This document shows, one piece after another, positions 52,876 to 63,381 of a stretch of DNA of 64,000 nt (its first letter is position 1; each line of letters opens with the position of its first letter). Position numbers and translations under genes: made by a program. Source of the DNA: Closterium sp. Naga37s-1 (lineage: Eukaryota; Streptophyta; Zygnematophyceae; Desmidiales; Closteriaceae); contig CANJKZ010000084.1 in assembly GCA_947471745.1 (NCBI GenBank), positions 1,100,501-1,164,500 on the forward strand, given 5' to 3'. A model generated the notes under the pieces. That model did no database searches. It saw nothing but the letters and a program-made list of their open reading frames with translations, and had not been told where the DNA came from.

Positions 52876-54684
52876 ATACACCCCTCGCCGTGCTTCCATG
52901 TGTGAAAAATCCGACCCTTCCGGCGTCCACCTAGTAGACCCCGAAATTCATGGTGGAGTGCTGTGCGGGCTCAACCTTTCACTCAGGAAACGTGTTGGAT
53001 CACCTACAACTTTCCCTCCAGTTTTTTGTCTTCATCCCCCGACAATTTCGCTTGCCGCTGTTCACCCAGCGTCCGCTTTTGTCGGATGAGGTATTCTCCG
53101 TGTTGCCCGTGATTTTTTTGACGTTCGATGAAGGCGCGAACGCTATCGTAGTCGGAGCGAGTTTATCATATCAAACTCTCAGCCGGCCGCTTCGCTGCCC
53201 ACCGTGCCTATCGCGTTTAAAAACTCCACAACTTCGGGGACTCCGTCTTCGTTGCTACACCGTCCTCGGGTAGACCGTTGAATTAGGAGAACCACCGCAA
53301 ACTGCCACAATTTCTTCAGCTCCGACTTTTTCGGCAGGGTAAACGTTGCCGATGGTCCGTTTTTGTCGGGGCCGAAACAGTGTCACTTGAACTTTTTATT
53401 TTACGCCCAGCTGTCAAACTTGCGCAATACCCGCGCTCTTTAACCAGCGTAGGGCTAAAACACATGGTCCCACCTTTTTCGTCCAGGGCCAACAAAACTT
53501 ATAACGCCTTCGAGGCACCTGGTGTGAGGTACGTGAGTCGTTGTAAGACTTTGGCCAGTAGGGAGCTCGATCTGCTACCGCCACTTAGCTGCGAAACCCG
53601 GCCTCAGCAAAAAGTCTTTTTTGGTAGGTCATTTTCTCGCCTCCTGAAGTCGAAACCCGTTTCTCTCGCCGGGCCCGTATTTGACACAACTCCGTGTATT
53701 GTAGCCGGTAGAACCCCCGAAATTCGCGGGTCTAGACGCTGCGCCGTACCGTTGTGCCATTGGTGTACTGCCCCGTCTCCGACACAACTTCCTCTGGCCG
53801 GAGAAATTTGTGACGCCTGAAGTACAGTATCGGCTGTCACTGTTGCTCAGAAATTTTCGCCGATTGTTGGTGCAAGCACAGAAGGGACCCTAACGGAACA
53901 GTTTGGTCGTAGGCGGATTTTTCCGAACTTTTCGGTGGTTTGAAGAACAACTTCCGTCTCACACTACAGCGCTCCTGCCGAACAACGCCCATGACGCACC
54001 CTCCTGCAGCAACACCTACTGCACCCGGGCTGGACGACGGTAGACCCCCGCTTTCTTCGGGCAGTCGCACGTCGCCTCTCCTGGCCGTCGGTTTTTCTGA
54101 CGCAAATCACCATGCGCCTGGCTTGCTCGGTCAGCCGTCGTTTCCCACATGCTGCTACTCCGAAATCTTCGCACACAGGGACGCCGCACGTCACTTGCCG
54201 AAGACGTCCACCAGCTCGTACGCAACGTGGGGAAGACGCCCCAACGTCACTTGCCGCACGCTGCAGTTCCGATTTTATCGCGTGCAGTTGACGACCACAT
54301 GCAGACGCCAACTCGCTCCACGTTTGCCTCCGACAAATTCGGACGTGCACTGACGGCGATCGTGTCGACGTCAGCTGCCACACAAATTGACTCCGAAGCT
54401 GACGAAAACGCACGCATTTTACCTACGCATTTAATGCGACGACAGCCAAAGTTGTCCGCCACCCTGGGGGAGGGAGGCCACGGTCCATCTCGACCGTCGA
54501 GGGCAAGGATCCGTCGGTGCCGCAGGAGCGCCTGTAAAATTCATGGCTGTTAGGAGCAACCACCCGTTCTCATGGCCGGCTACTGCGCTGCTCCTATCAC
54601 CACGGCATCCTTCCCAGTCCCCCCCTCGAGGGGTAATACACTCTAAAAATCGAGGTGAGCTAGGAAAGTAACTCTGATACCAAG

Positions 54685-54959
54685 TGTTATGATTTGTACT
54701 AAACAAGTGCGCGGAAGACTTTATAAAAATGATGAATTACAGAATGACGAGATAATGAAAAGAGCGAGCATTTATAGGGCGGAAACTAGCTAGGCGAGAA
54801 CCTCGTGACGTGCGAGGTTTGGATGTGTCGCGATTGGTGCGGAGCGACTCGGCAGTGGTTCGGGCTGAAGTGAAGGCCGAACTAAAGACTGACGCTAAGT
54901 GTTCGGGGCTGTCCTCGCTAAGGGCAGCTTCGGCAGTAATGATTTGTATATGCATTACA
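54685..54959 (-). repeat. LTR of gypsy-like non-coding element
   Basis: Plus-strand view TGTTATGATTTGTACTAAAC ... TATGCATTACA. The right-hand boundary is set by the TG...CA rule. The flank is TTGAG. Confidence 0.75.
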
Positions 54960-55398
54960 TTGAGAAAAACCAGCTGTTACGAGCGATGGGGTTGCAGGCA
55001 CATCGAACGTGGACATTCAGTCTTGTCGCAATCAATTGTGACGACACTGGACGTGCACTTCGCAGAGCGATTGCGACTGCAACACTTCCCTCGTGTGGAT
55101 TTCGTCAGAACATTGCTGCCTCGTGAGGCATGCCGAAATGTGTGGGTTGATCGACGTGCGATCCTTTCGCACGACTCACAGAGTATCCGCGCACCGCCTC
55201 CATACAATACAATGCTGCCTCGGAGTGAGCCTTCAGACTGGACTCCCTGCAGCATTTTGCCGCTCTTTGTTCCTTGAAACATACAATTGTGCTCATTTCT
55301 GTATCAGCTGCTTTAGTTCAACAGAAGACAGATAGTCGAGGGGTGAGAAAGCTAGTGAATGAACGCCTGAGTGTTTTTCGCCGAAACATCGCTTTGAG
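54960..55398 (+). other. Upstream flank of SnoaL-like gene
   Basis: No gene recognised. Probable promoter and 5' untranslated region; no TATA box or other element is clear enough to call. Confidence 0.4.
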
Positions 55399-57223
55399 AT
55401 GGCCCGCGTCCATGAGATTACGTTGTCCCGCGTGCGTCTGCTGAGTTTTGCCACCCTCCTTACCCTCCTCGTGGCTTCAACGCAAGCTCGTCCCTTGGCT
55501 GTGCCGCATGGCCGTTTGGCGCTGGAGCAGACCGACAGCCAAGCAGCTTTCCCCGGAATAGAGCAAGTTGTCGCGCTCAATGGCGCGGATGAGGGTTTTA
55601 TCTCGGCGGACCCCGTCGCACACATCGATCACACACACGCTGACGCCGTCGCCAAACGCCTCGGCGACCCAGAGATGTCGAAGGTTACGCGATGGGTTAT
55701 GGACCTGCTTCGCGAAACGTCGCAGGAAATCGCCGCTGGCGCCTACGAAAAGGCGGCGAAGAAACTATTCTCGCCGCGCACGATCGTAATGCCGCCAGAA
55801 GGACCCTCGCTCTTCCTCCTCTCCTCCTTCCAAAAAGCCGCCTTCCTCCAAAGTCTTTCCCTGACACTCCCCAACGTCGAGTTTCAGCCTGACGGCATCT
55901 CCATATACGACCTTAAGTACAAAACATACAAGAAGTACGGAATGACTATAACGGGGACGTATGTCACCTCCCCGTCCCCTCTCGTGCCGGCTGCTACACC
56001 CGACAACGGCAAGTTCATTTTCTTCTGGGATCTCCTCAAGGAGAAGCAGGTCGGCTCTGCCGACGTGGCTCAGTTTCCCTTGGAGGGCGACGAGGGAACG
56101 AACACGCTTCGCGCCGTTGTCGAAGGCGCGTCGACGAAGGTCGTTACGAGCAACGGAAAGTACATCTGGGGCGTCAGCTGGATGGTCTGGAACTCCGATA
56201 TGCCCAAGGACGCACCCGACGAACCTTCCAAGAATCTTGCCGCCGGTGTCCCCGAAGCTGCTGGAGCCGCCACGGCGGTCGCGTGGTTCGACCAGGTTCA
56301 GGACCAGGGCGCCGCAGCAGCCGCCGCAAATGCGGTACCGGCGTCATTGGGCGATCCGCGGCCGCAGGACATCATCATGCGGATTCAGGCCGCCTGGGAG
56401 GGCTTCTCGGCGGCCATCGCGACGGGCGACGCCGTGTCGGCGACTGCCATCTTCGCGCCCGTGGTGATTCTGCTGCCGCCCAACCAGCCGCGCACGATGC
56501 TCGTCACGGCCGATCAGAAGCAACGATTCGCTCAGGTGAGCTGCTGTGGGTTGGACTTACGCTTCGGTGCTGGGGTGTAAGATCCAATGCAGAGGAGCAA
56601 CAGAGCATGAAAGTAGGGAAAGAAAGGATGCTCGCGAACTTTCTAAGGCCAGAAGCTCTGGTTCGCGTAGATGACTGCCGACAGCCTTGGCTGGATGATG
56701 TTGGCGGGATTCGAAGCGTAACGAGATTGACGGCGAGCTGGGAGTGAGGTTGAAACGGACCACACTCGCTGCCTGACTGCCACTGTTCATGCCCGCCATG
56801 CAGTCTTAACCTTTGTTTCCCCCCCCCCTTCTTGTTTTCGACCAGGACTTGATCGCCGTCCAAGAGTGATAACGGTAGTGGTTACAGTGGAGCTCATCTC
56901 TCCCTTTCCCCACTGCCTTCATGGTCCTCGCAGGATCTGATAGACGCGCAGGTGGCGGTGAGCGTGACGGTGGAGGACGTGGTGCTGGTGGAGCTCAAGG
57001 CCACCACCGACCCCATCATGGCGGGCGGCTCCAGCAGCCTCTCGGCGCTCGTGCGCAGCAGCTACTCCACGACCACCCAGTCAGGTACCACGCCACCCTT
57101 GTCCTCTCTCCCTCTCTCCTCCTCCATCTCCCTCCTCTCTCTCCTCCCTCTCCTTCCTCTCTCTCTCCTCCCTCTCCTTCCTCTCTCTCTCCTCCCTCTC
57201 CCTCCTCTCTCTCCTCCCTCTCC

Positions 57224-57309
<86 letters not shown>

Positions 57310-57590
57310 CCACACACCACACACACACACACAAGCACTCATATCCCTCCACGCCTCTCTCTATCTCTCCACCTCCACTGACGAACTCTTGACACAGCCT
57401 TTGTGTTCCCATTTTTTTTCTAACCCCCGCCCATTCCACAATTGCGTGCCTACTACGCCCCGCAGGTCATGTGGTGGAGATGGGGAAGCGGGTGGATCTG
57501 TGGCAGAGGAACCCAATGTTCCCCGGCCAGTGGTACTTCGTCTATTCCATCTGGAACTCGGATGGGCTTGTCGCACCCACGCTTGGCTAA
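55399..57590 (+). CDS. Secreted protein with two SnoaL/NTF2-like domains
   Basis: Three exons: 55399-56535, 56934-57084 and 57466-57590 (GTGAGC/CAG, GTACCA/CAG; phases 0 and 1 agree), 470 residues. The N terminus has a signal peptide (about residues 1-30, core LLSFATLLTLLVAS). Domain 1 (about 93-265) runs from KVTRWVMDLLRETSQEIAAG through KLFSPRTIVMPP to YIWGVSWMVWNSD. Domain 2 (about 318-465) repeats the plan: IIMRIQAAWEGFSAAIATGD, AIFAPVVILLPP, WYFVYSIWNSDG. The helix-then-'lfapdvvllPp' pattern and the closing W..WNSD strand suggest SnoaL/NTF2-like cone folds. The domains are joined by an Ala-rich linker. Substrate unknown; no catalytic set could be assigned. No break is seen. Confidence 0.82.
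57100..57305. repeat. CT-rich microsatellite in intron 2
   Basis: ctctccctctccttc words passing into a pure (CT)n run of about 38 units at 57228-57303. Confidence 0.95.
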
Positions 57591-58002
57591 GAGCATCACT
57601 TAAATACTTCTACTGACGTTGTCCCACAAGCTCTTAGGTGTTCGTTAATGCAGTCTAGTTTCTGAAGTAGTTTCTGAAGTGGGTGTTCTTACCATGCATT
57701 GTTGCATGGTAAGAAGGTATTTATGAGCTGGTTCTAAGCTTGGAGCTAACGTGCTTTCCATTATACTTGTTTCCATTATAATTTAATCCTTGGTTTCTCA
57801 TACATCAGTACATGAATTACTGGACTTTCGCTGATTACAATATTCAACCGAAGTCTAGAAAAAAACATGATACCCGTAGTCCCCTCCCATGTATATATTG
57901 TTGGAAACAAATTGTGAAAGTCTACTTAGGCTGACTTGCGAAGGCAGCGTTATCATTTCATATGGATTGTAGTACATCGTTCTCGTCATATATATGTCTA
58001 CA
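57591..58002. other. Intergenic spacer
   Basis: 3' flank of the SnoaL-like gene, AT-rich. It contains a short palindromic stretch (ttaccatgcattgttgcatggtaa, 57690-57713). No gene recognised. Confidence 0.5.
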
Positions 58003-60296
58003 TACCGTAATACCCCGGATAGTAGCGCATATGCGCTTATAATAATTTTTTTTTTTTAGGGGGGGGCGCTTGTAATTGAGTAACGGCCATAAGCTCCGGC
58101 GCTTTTATAAAGGCAAAAATGAATTTCTCTGTAAAGGATATCATTATGAAGCCGTGAATAAGGCGAATACAACACTGTACCATGCACGCGGGGTCGTGCA
58201 TGGAATGACGGCGAAACTTGCCACGGTTCGATTTCCCACCGCACAAAACCCGTCCCGGTGCAACGCACCTGCCAGCGCTGATGCAAAACCCGCCGTGCGG
58301 CCCAATCAGGTTGGCATGCGCTGCCAGGCAGGAGCATCTCGGCAGAACCATCCAGAACGAGATGGAATCTGCCGTGCCAGCGCAGCATGGATGGTGCCCC
58401 CAACCCTCCTCTGCGGGTTGGGGCAGGGGTGTACTCGTCTCTCATCGACGAGGACCCCGAGCCGCAAACCAGAAGGGGTCCCCTTCAATCTCCCATTTCA
58501 ACACCCACCCAGGCGTGCAGTTTTTGATTCAGTCTTGTTTTTCTCGCCCGCCTGGCTGCGGAAGCCATGGCGGAATTCACAGGCACTCATTTTCTCTTCA
58601 AGAAAAAACCTTCTAGTAGGCCCGCGTACCGTGTTACAACTGACGGGTGGTATAGCCGCATACCTCCAGACCCTCCAGAGCCACCTGCGCCTCCTCCGCC
58701 TCCTGCGCCGCCTGCTCCTCCGGCTCCTCCTGTTCCTCCTGTTCCTCCGTGTCCGGTGGCCCCTCACATCGACAACAACCCCGTGCTCACGCTCCTGCTC
58801 CCATCAGCATTCGACGAGTATCTGTCGGAACCAGATTATGACCAGGGCCCCGATGTTGACGTAATCGAAAGCGACCTCACCCTTCTTCACAGAACCATGC
58901 TTCTCGCCCCCCCTCTCCCTGGCACAAGCCCAACGACCACAAGCGTCAGGCCTATACTGCCGCCGAGAAGTTGAAGTGGGTCGCGCAGCTGGATGTGGCG
59001 GTGTCGGTGCGCGCTCTGGCTCGCGAGAGTGGCATCCACCGCAAGTGCCTCGCCAACTGGAAGCGTGCCGCTGATTTCCTCAAGGAAGCCCACTCTGCCA
59101 GGTGCCGCATGCACGGTCGCGGCAGGGCGTCGTGGTACCGCCCGATGGAGATTAAGGTGTATGAGCGACTGCTCGACTGGCGACGCAAGGGAACCGCGGT
59201 ATCCGTCGGCCGCCTGCAGGAAAGGTCCCGGGAGTTCATGAAGATTCTCTACCCCCTCGTGAAGTGGAAAGGGAGCCAACGGTGGTCGGACCGGTTCCGT
59301 CGGCGGTGGAATCTCAGCGTGCGAATGAAGACGAAGGTCACCCAAAAAACCGCCGCCCGTAAGAATCATTTTTATTCTCTATGCCATGTGTACGCACTTG
59401 TCTCACTAACCGTAATTGTGCTCAACCGCAGATGTCGCGGAGCAATGCAAGAAGTTATGGCAATTTGTCTGTGACAAGCGTCGGGAGGGCGGCATTGAGA
59501 TGACGTCGATTATCAATGCCGACCAGACGCCGCTGTGGCTGGAGATGCCCGCCACCACTACCGTCAATCAAACCGGTGTTGGGTCGGTGCCCATCAGGAG
59601 CGCAGGGTACCAGAAGGAGCGCGTGACCGTGATGTTGGCGTGCACGGCGGACGGGATGAAGCTGAGGCCGTGGGTTTTTTTCAAGCGGAAGACCGTGCCG
59701 AAAGGGGTGTTCCCGCTGGGTAAGTCATGATTCTTGTTTGTTTGCTTTACACCGGTCCTGTTTTTAAAGAGACTTACAGAAGCTTGTTTGTTATGCAGAT
59801 GTGGTCGTGTCATGTCACGAGAATGGCTGGATGGACGCCAACGGCGTCATACAATGGCTTGAGGAGTGCGTCAAGCCTTTTCTAAAGCCTGGGTTCAGGA
59901 GGCATGCGCGGAGCTCGATGGTCGTACTGGACTCGTACCGCGGTCACCTCACTGAGGCCGTTAAGGAGAAGTTTCGCGAGCTCAACTGCGTGCCGGCGAT
60001 CATCCCGTCTGGCTGCACGGCGGAGGTACAGCCCCTCGACGTCTCCATCAAACAAGAGCTTTAAGGCGAGCGTCCGCCAGCAGTATCAGAAGTGGTTTCA
60101 GGAAGAAGGCCAAGAACAGCTAACCAGAGCAGGTATGGTAGATATGTGAGTCCCTATCTTACCGTAGATGATTTTCCCCCCTTTTGTTGCGCTAACTATA
60201 TATTGTGTGATTCTGTTGGTACAGGGAACTTGAAGAAGCCACCCCCAGAGGTGGTCGTGAGGTGGATCTCACGGGCTTGGAAAGCAGTGCCCGTCG
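58003..60296 (+). mobile_element. pogo/Jerky-type DNA transposon, right end displaced
   Basis: The left end looks like a terminal inverted repeat after a TA: CCGTAATACCCCGGATAGTA at 58005-58024. This resembles pogo/Tigger ends and suits their TA target. Transposase coding follows. The right end is not seen, because a copia LTR begins at 60297 within the last exon. Confidence 0.65.
58567..60296 (+). pseudogene. pogo/Jerky-type transposase, interrupted
   Basis: Fitted exons: up to 59358, 59432-59719, 59799-60132, 60225-60296 (GT-AG, phases agree). A Pro-rich N terminus (58567-58900) is joined across a one-base shift at a C-run (about 58908-58914) to a helix-turn-helix (AYTAAEKLKWVAQLDVAVSV, ALARESGIHRKCLANW). 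CENP-B-like DNA-binding sequence follows (SWYRPMEIKVYERLLDWR). The DDE domain has all three acids: NADQTPLWLEM, VVLDSYRGHL, EVQPLDVSI. One extra A near 60048 shifts the frame straight after the last motif. The final exon ends PEVVVRWISRAWKAVP, the usual C-terminal motif, cut by the LTR. Introns in such a gene are notable but occur in this superfamily. Confidence 0.85.
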
Positions 60297-60529
60297 TGTC
60301 AAACTTATATCTGCTATAGTCTGTTTAGGCTGTAGTGGGGTAGTTCTTAGAGGGTACAACACTTTTGTGTTCTCTACTTGTACCCATCTCGTTTCTAGTT
60401 CAATCATTCCTCAATTCTCTCACATGGTATAGAGCTAGTTCGAACTTTTTCCTAAGGGCCCACCACTGATTTTTTTTTTTTTTTTTTTCCTTACCTGCCC
60501 GACGCGCGCGTCGCGCCTGCCCTTCGAGG

Positions 60530-61308
60530 CCCCTTTGCGGCCCGTAGAGGACCCTTCACGGCCCGTAGAGGCCCCTTTTGCGGCCCGTAGCGGCCCCTTA
60601 GCGGCCCGTAGTGCCCCCCGTTGCGGCCCGTCGCGGCCCCTTTGCGGCCCGTAGCGGCCCCTTCGCGGCCCGTCGCGGCCCCTTCACGGCCCGTCGCGGC
60701 CCCTTCACGGCCCGTCGCGGCCCCTTCGCGACCCGTAGCTGCCCCTTTGCGGCCCGTAGTGGCCCCTTCGCGGCTCGTAGCGGCCCCATTCCGGCCCGTA
60801 GCGGCCCCTTTCCGGCCCGTAGCGGCCCCTTCGCGGCCCGTCGCAGCCCCTGTCCGGCCCGTAGCGGCCCCTCCGCGGCCCGTGACGGCCCCTTTGCGGC
60901 CCGTAGCGGCCCCTTCGCGGCCCGTCGCGGCCCCTTCACGGCCCGTCGCGGCCCCTTCACGGCCTGTCGCGGCCCCTTCACGGCCCCGTCGCGGCCCCTT
61001 CGCTGACCAGCAGCCCGTCGCCGACCTGCCGCCCGCCCCTGACCAGCCGCCCGTCGCCGACCCGCCGCCCGTCCCTGATCAACCGCCCGTCCCTGACCAG
61101 CCGCCCGTCGTCGACCTGCCGCCCGTCCCTGACCAGCCGCCCGTCGCCGACCTGCCGCCCGTCCCTGACCAGCCGCCCGTCGCCGACCTGCCGCCCGTCC
61201 CTGTCCAGCCGCCAGTCGCCGACCTGCCGCCCGTCGCTGACCCGCCGCCCGTCGACCTGGCCCTGCCCAGCTGCCGCCCCAACAGCGGCCCCTGGTAAGC
61301 ACTCGTGC

Positions 61309-61340
<32 letters not shown>
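60530..61340 (+). repeat. C-rich tandem-repeat leader of copia-5
   Basis: gcggcccgtagcggcccctt units (60530-60990), then gaccagccgcccgtcgccga units (61005-61260), then a C-run (61311-61340). Open frames here are repeat artefacts. Confidence 0.85.
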
Positions 61341-61514
61341 TGCTGCCGCGCCGCCAGTAGCCGAGCCGCGCCGCCCAGCCGAGCCGCGCCGCCCAGCCAA
61401 GCCGCGCCGCTCTGCCGAGCAGCACTGCTCCTACTGCTTCGACTGCTGCTACTGCTTCTACTGCTGCTACTGCTCCTACCACTGCTTTGCACTGCTGCTA
61501 CTCCTACTGCTACT

Positions 61515-63381
61515 ATGGCTAGTCCTACCGTTCTCACCTTTGATGCTGAGGGACGTGCAGTTGGCTTTGACGTGTGGGTTGACGATCTACAGCTGTTTCG
61601 ATCACACGTCCGGTGTTTCCAATGCTCCTGCTGCCACTGCTGACAGTACTGTTCGCTCTTAGTGGACCACTCGTGACGCTATTGCTCGTCTTGCTGTTCG
61701 TAGTCACCTGCCGCCTGCTGAGCGCGCACACTTTGGCCAGTACAAGACTGCTCAGTCTTTGTACGACGCTGTAGTTGCACGCTACTCCTCCCCTGCCACT
61801 GCTGCCCTCAGCCGCCTCATGCTGCCGTACCTTTTCCCTGACCTTGCTGCCTTTGCCACTGTCGCTGACCTAGTTGCTCGCCTTCGCGCTAGTGACGCCC
61901 GCTACCGTGCTGCCCTTCCCACTGAGTTCTGTGCCAAGAACCCCCCCCCCATGTACATCACCCTTTACTACCTAGTCACCCGCCTCCTTGACTCACTTTC
62001 CTCAGTCAGGGATCGCTTCCTCTCCCTTTGGCCCACCGAGCTGACTGTCGACCTGCTAGAGGAGCGCCTTACTGCAGCTGAGACGAGTATCTTAGCTGTA
62101 GGTGCTTCTCGCGGCGACCGTCGCACCCCTTTCTTTGAGGGGTGTTCCCCTGTCCCCCTTCTCCCCTCTGTTGCTTCTGCTGCTGCTGTCGACCTCGTTG
62201 GCACTGAGGAGGTCGGGGCTGCGTCTGCTCCGAGTGGGAGGCGCCGCAACAGCAAGGGCAAGGGGAGCAGAGGTGGTGGAGGGGGCGGCCGGGGTAGTGG
62301 TGGCGGAGGAGGAGGGGGTGGCGGTGGAGGTGGGGGTGGCACAGGTAGTGGGGGCTTCAGTGGCAGCAGTGGAGGTGGTGGAGGCAGCGGCGGAGGTGGT
62401 GGAGGCAGCGGCAGCGGTGGTGGAGGTGGCGGCGGAGGTGCTGGTCGAGGTGCAGCCGCGCAGCGTGGAGGCGCTGGTGGTAGCCAGCGTCAGCATCAGC
62501 CGCGCTCCAGTGAGACCCCGTCGGTTCAGCAGCTTCGTGAGTGGTACGCTGGGCGTGGGAGGTCTGGGGGTGCAGGTCTCTGCGCGTACGTTCTTCGCAC
62601 CGGCCCTCGTAGTGGGGAGGTGTGTGGGCTCCCACACACCACGCAGCGCTGCTTCGGTCGCTTGACTGACGCTTGGCGTACACAGTTTCCTGACTCTGTT
62701 GAGCTTCCTCGCTGGCATGATCTGCTTCTGCAGAATGTGCCTATCTTTGATCTAGATTTTGATGCTATCCTTGCTGCCATGTATGCTCTTGCTGATATTA
62801 CTGAGGGTGACTGTTACCTGAGTGTCCCGCCCGACTCGGGCACTGCGGCTGCTGCTCTAGGTGCTAGTGCGGCTGCTGCCCTAGGTGCTAGTGCGTCTGC
62901 TGCTTCAGGTGCTGGCACGTCTACTCCCTCTGGTACTGCACCTACGGAGGCCTTGCACACTTTCACACTTGACTCTGGTGCTTCGCGCTCTTTCTTTAGA
63001 GACAGCACCACGCTCACGCCGCTCAGCCGGCCTGTTGCGGTCTCCCTTGCTGACCCCTCAGGGGACCCAGTCCTTGCACGCTCCTCTACAGTTCTACCGT
63101 GTCCTGCGGCCCCGTCGGGCTTGCTGTCGGGACTCCACCTCCCCTCGTTCTCTACGAACTTGGTGAGTGGAGCTGACCTCCAGGACGCGTGGGTTGACCA
63201 GTTCACCCCTGGAGGTCAGCGTGTGACCCACTGCACTTGCTCTCGGACGGGCCGCCACCTGGCCACGTTCACCCGTCGGCCAGGGTCGAGTCTGGGGATC
63301 ACGAGCTTTTGTCCGCGATACTACAGCGGACAAGCTGTCCTCCCGTGCCGTTCCTTGTGTCTTCCTTGGCTTTCCTCCTGA
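61515..63381 (+). pseudogene. Copia-5 gag and protease, integrase core deleted
   Basis: Starts MASPTVLTFDAEGRAVGFDV. A deletion after DDLQLF (61596) and a TAG at 61661 break gag. From 61759 the frame is open for 540 codons: LYDAVVARYSSPATAALSRL, MYITLYYLVTRLLDS, FFEGCSPVPLLP, a Gly-rich tail (62270-62450), the zinc-binding-like CAYVLRTGPRSGEVCGLPHTTQRC (62583-62654), and protease FTLDSGASRSFF (62963). Near 63291-63300 the protease (RRPGSSL) joins directly to the integrase C terminus in another frame (WGSRAFVRDT region). About 250 residues, including the zinc-binding and catalytic parts of integrase, are lost. Confidence 0.87.

Larger units (their letters stand above)
44351..54959 (-). mobile_element. 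Gypsy-like non-coding element, left end missing, split by copia-3
   Basis: A 275-bp LTR at 54685-54959 has the same start (TGTTATGA) and layout as the gypsy LTRs. A textbook primer site (reverse complement TGGTATCAGAGTTACTTTCC, 54663-54682) adjoins it. The interior (44351-45457 plus 52881-54660) has short open frames only and no gag or pol motif, so it fits a large non-autonomous (LARD-type) derivative or a long non-coding leader. Its other LTR is not in the window; copia-4 and rearranged DNA lie where it should be. Confidence 0.65.

Noticed and set aside
58567..60296. Domesticated host gene derived from a transposase
   Set aside because: A TIR-like left end after TA, an internal one-base frameshift and lack of evidence for conservation favour an ordinary dead transposon. 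It is not fully excluded.
60530..61300. Proline-rich proteins encoded at 60598-61482 (both strands)
   Set aside because: The region is the tandem-repeat leader of copia-5; frames are open because of unit composition.
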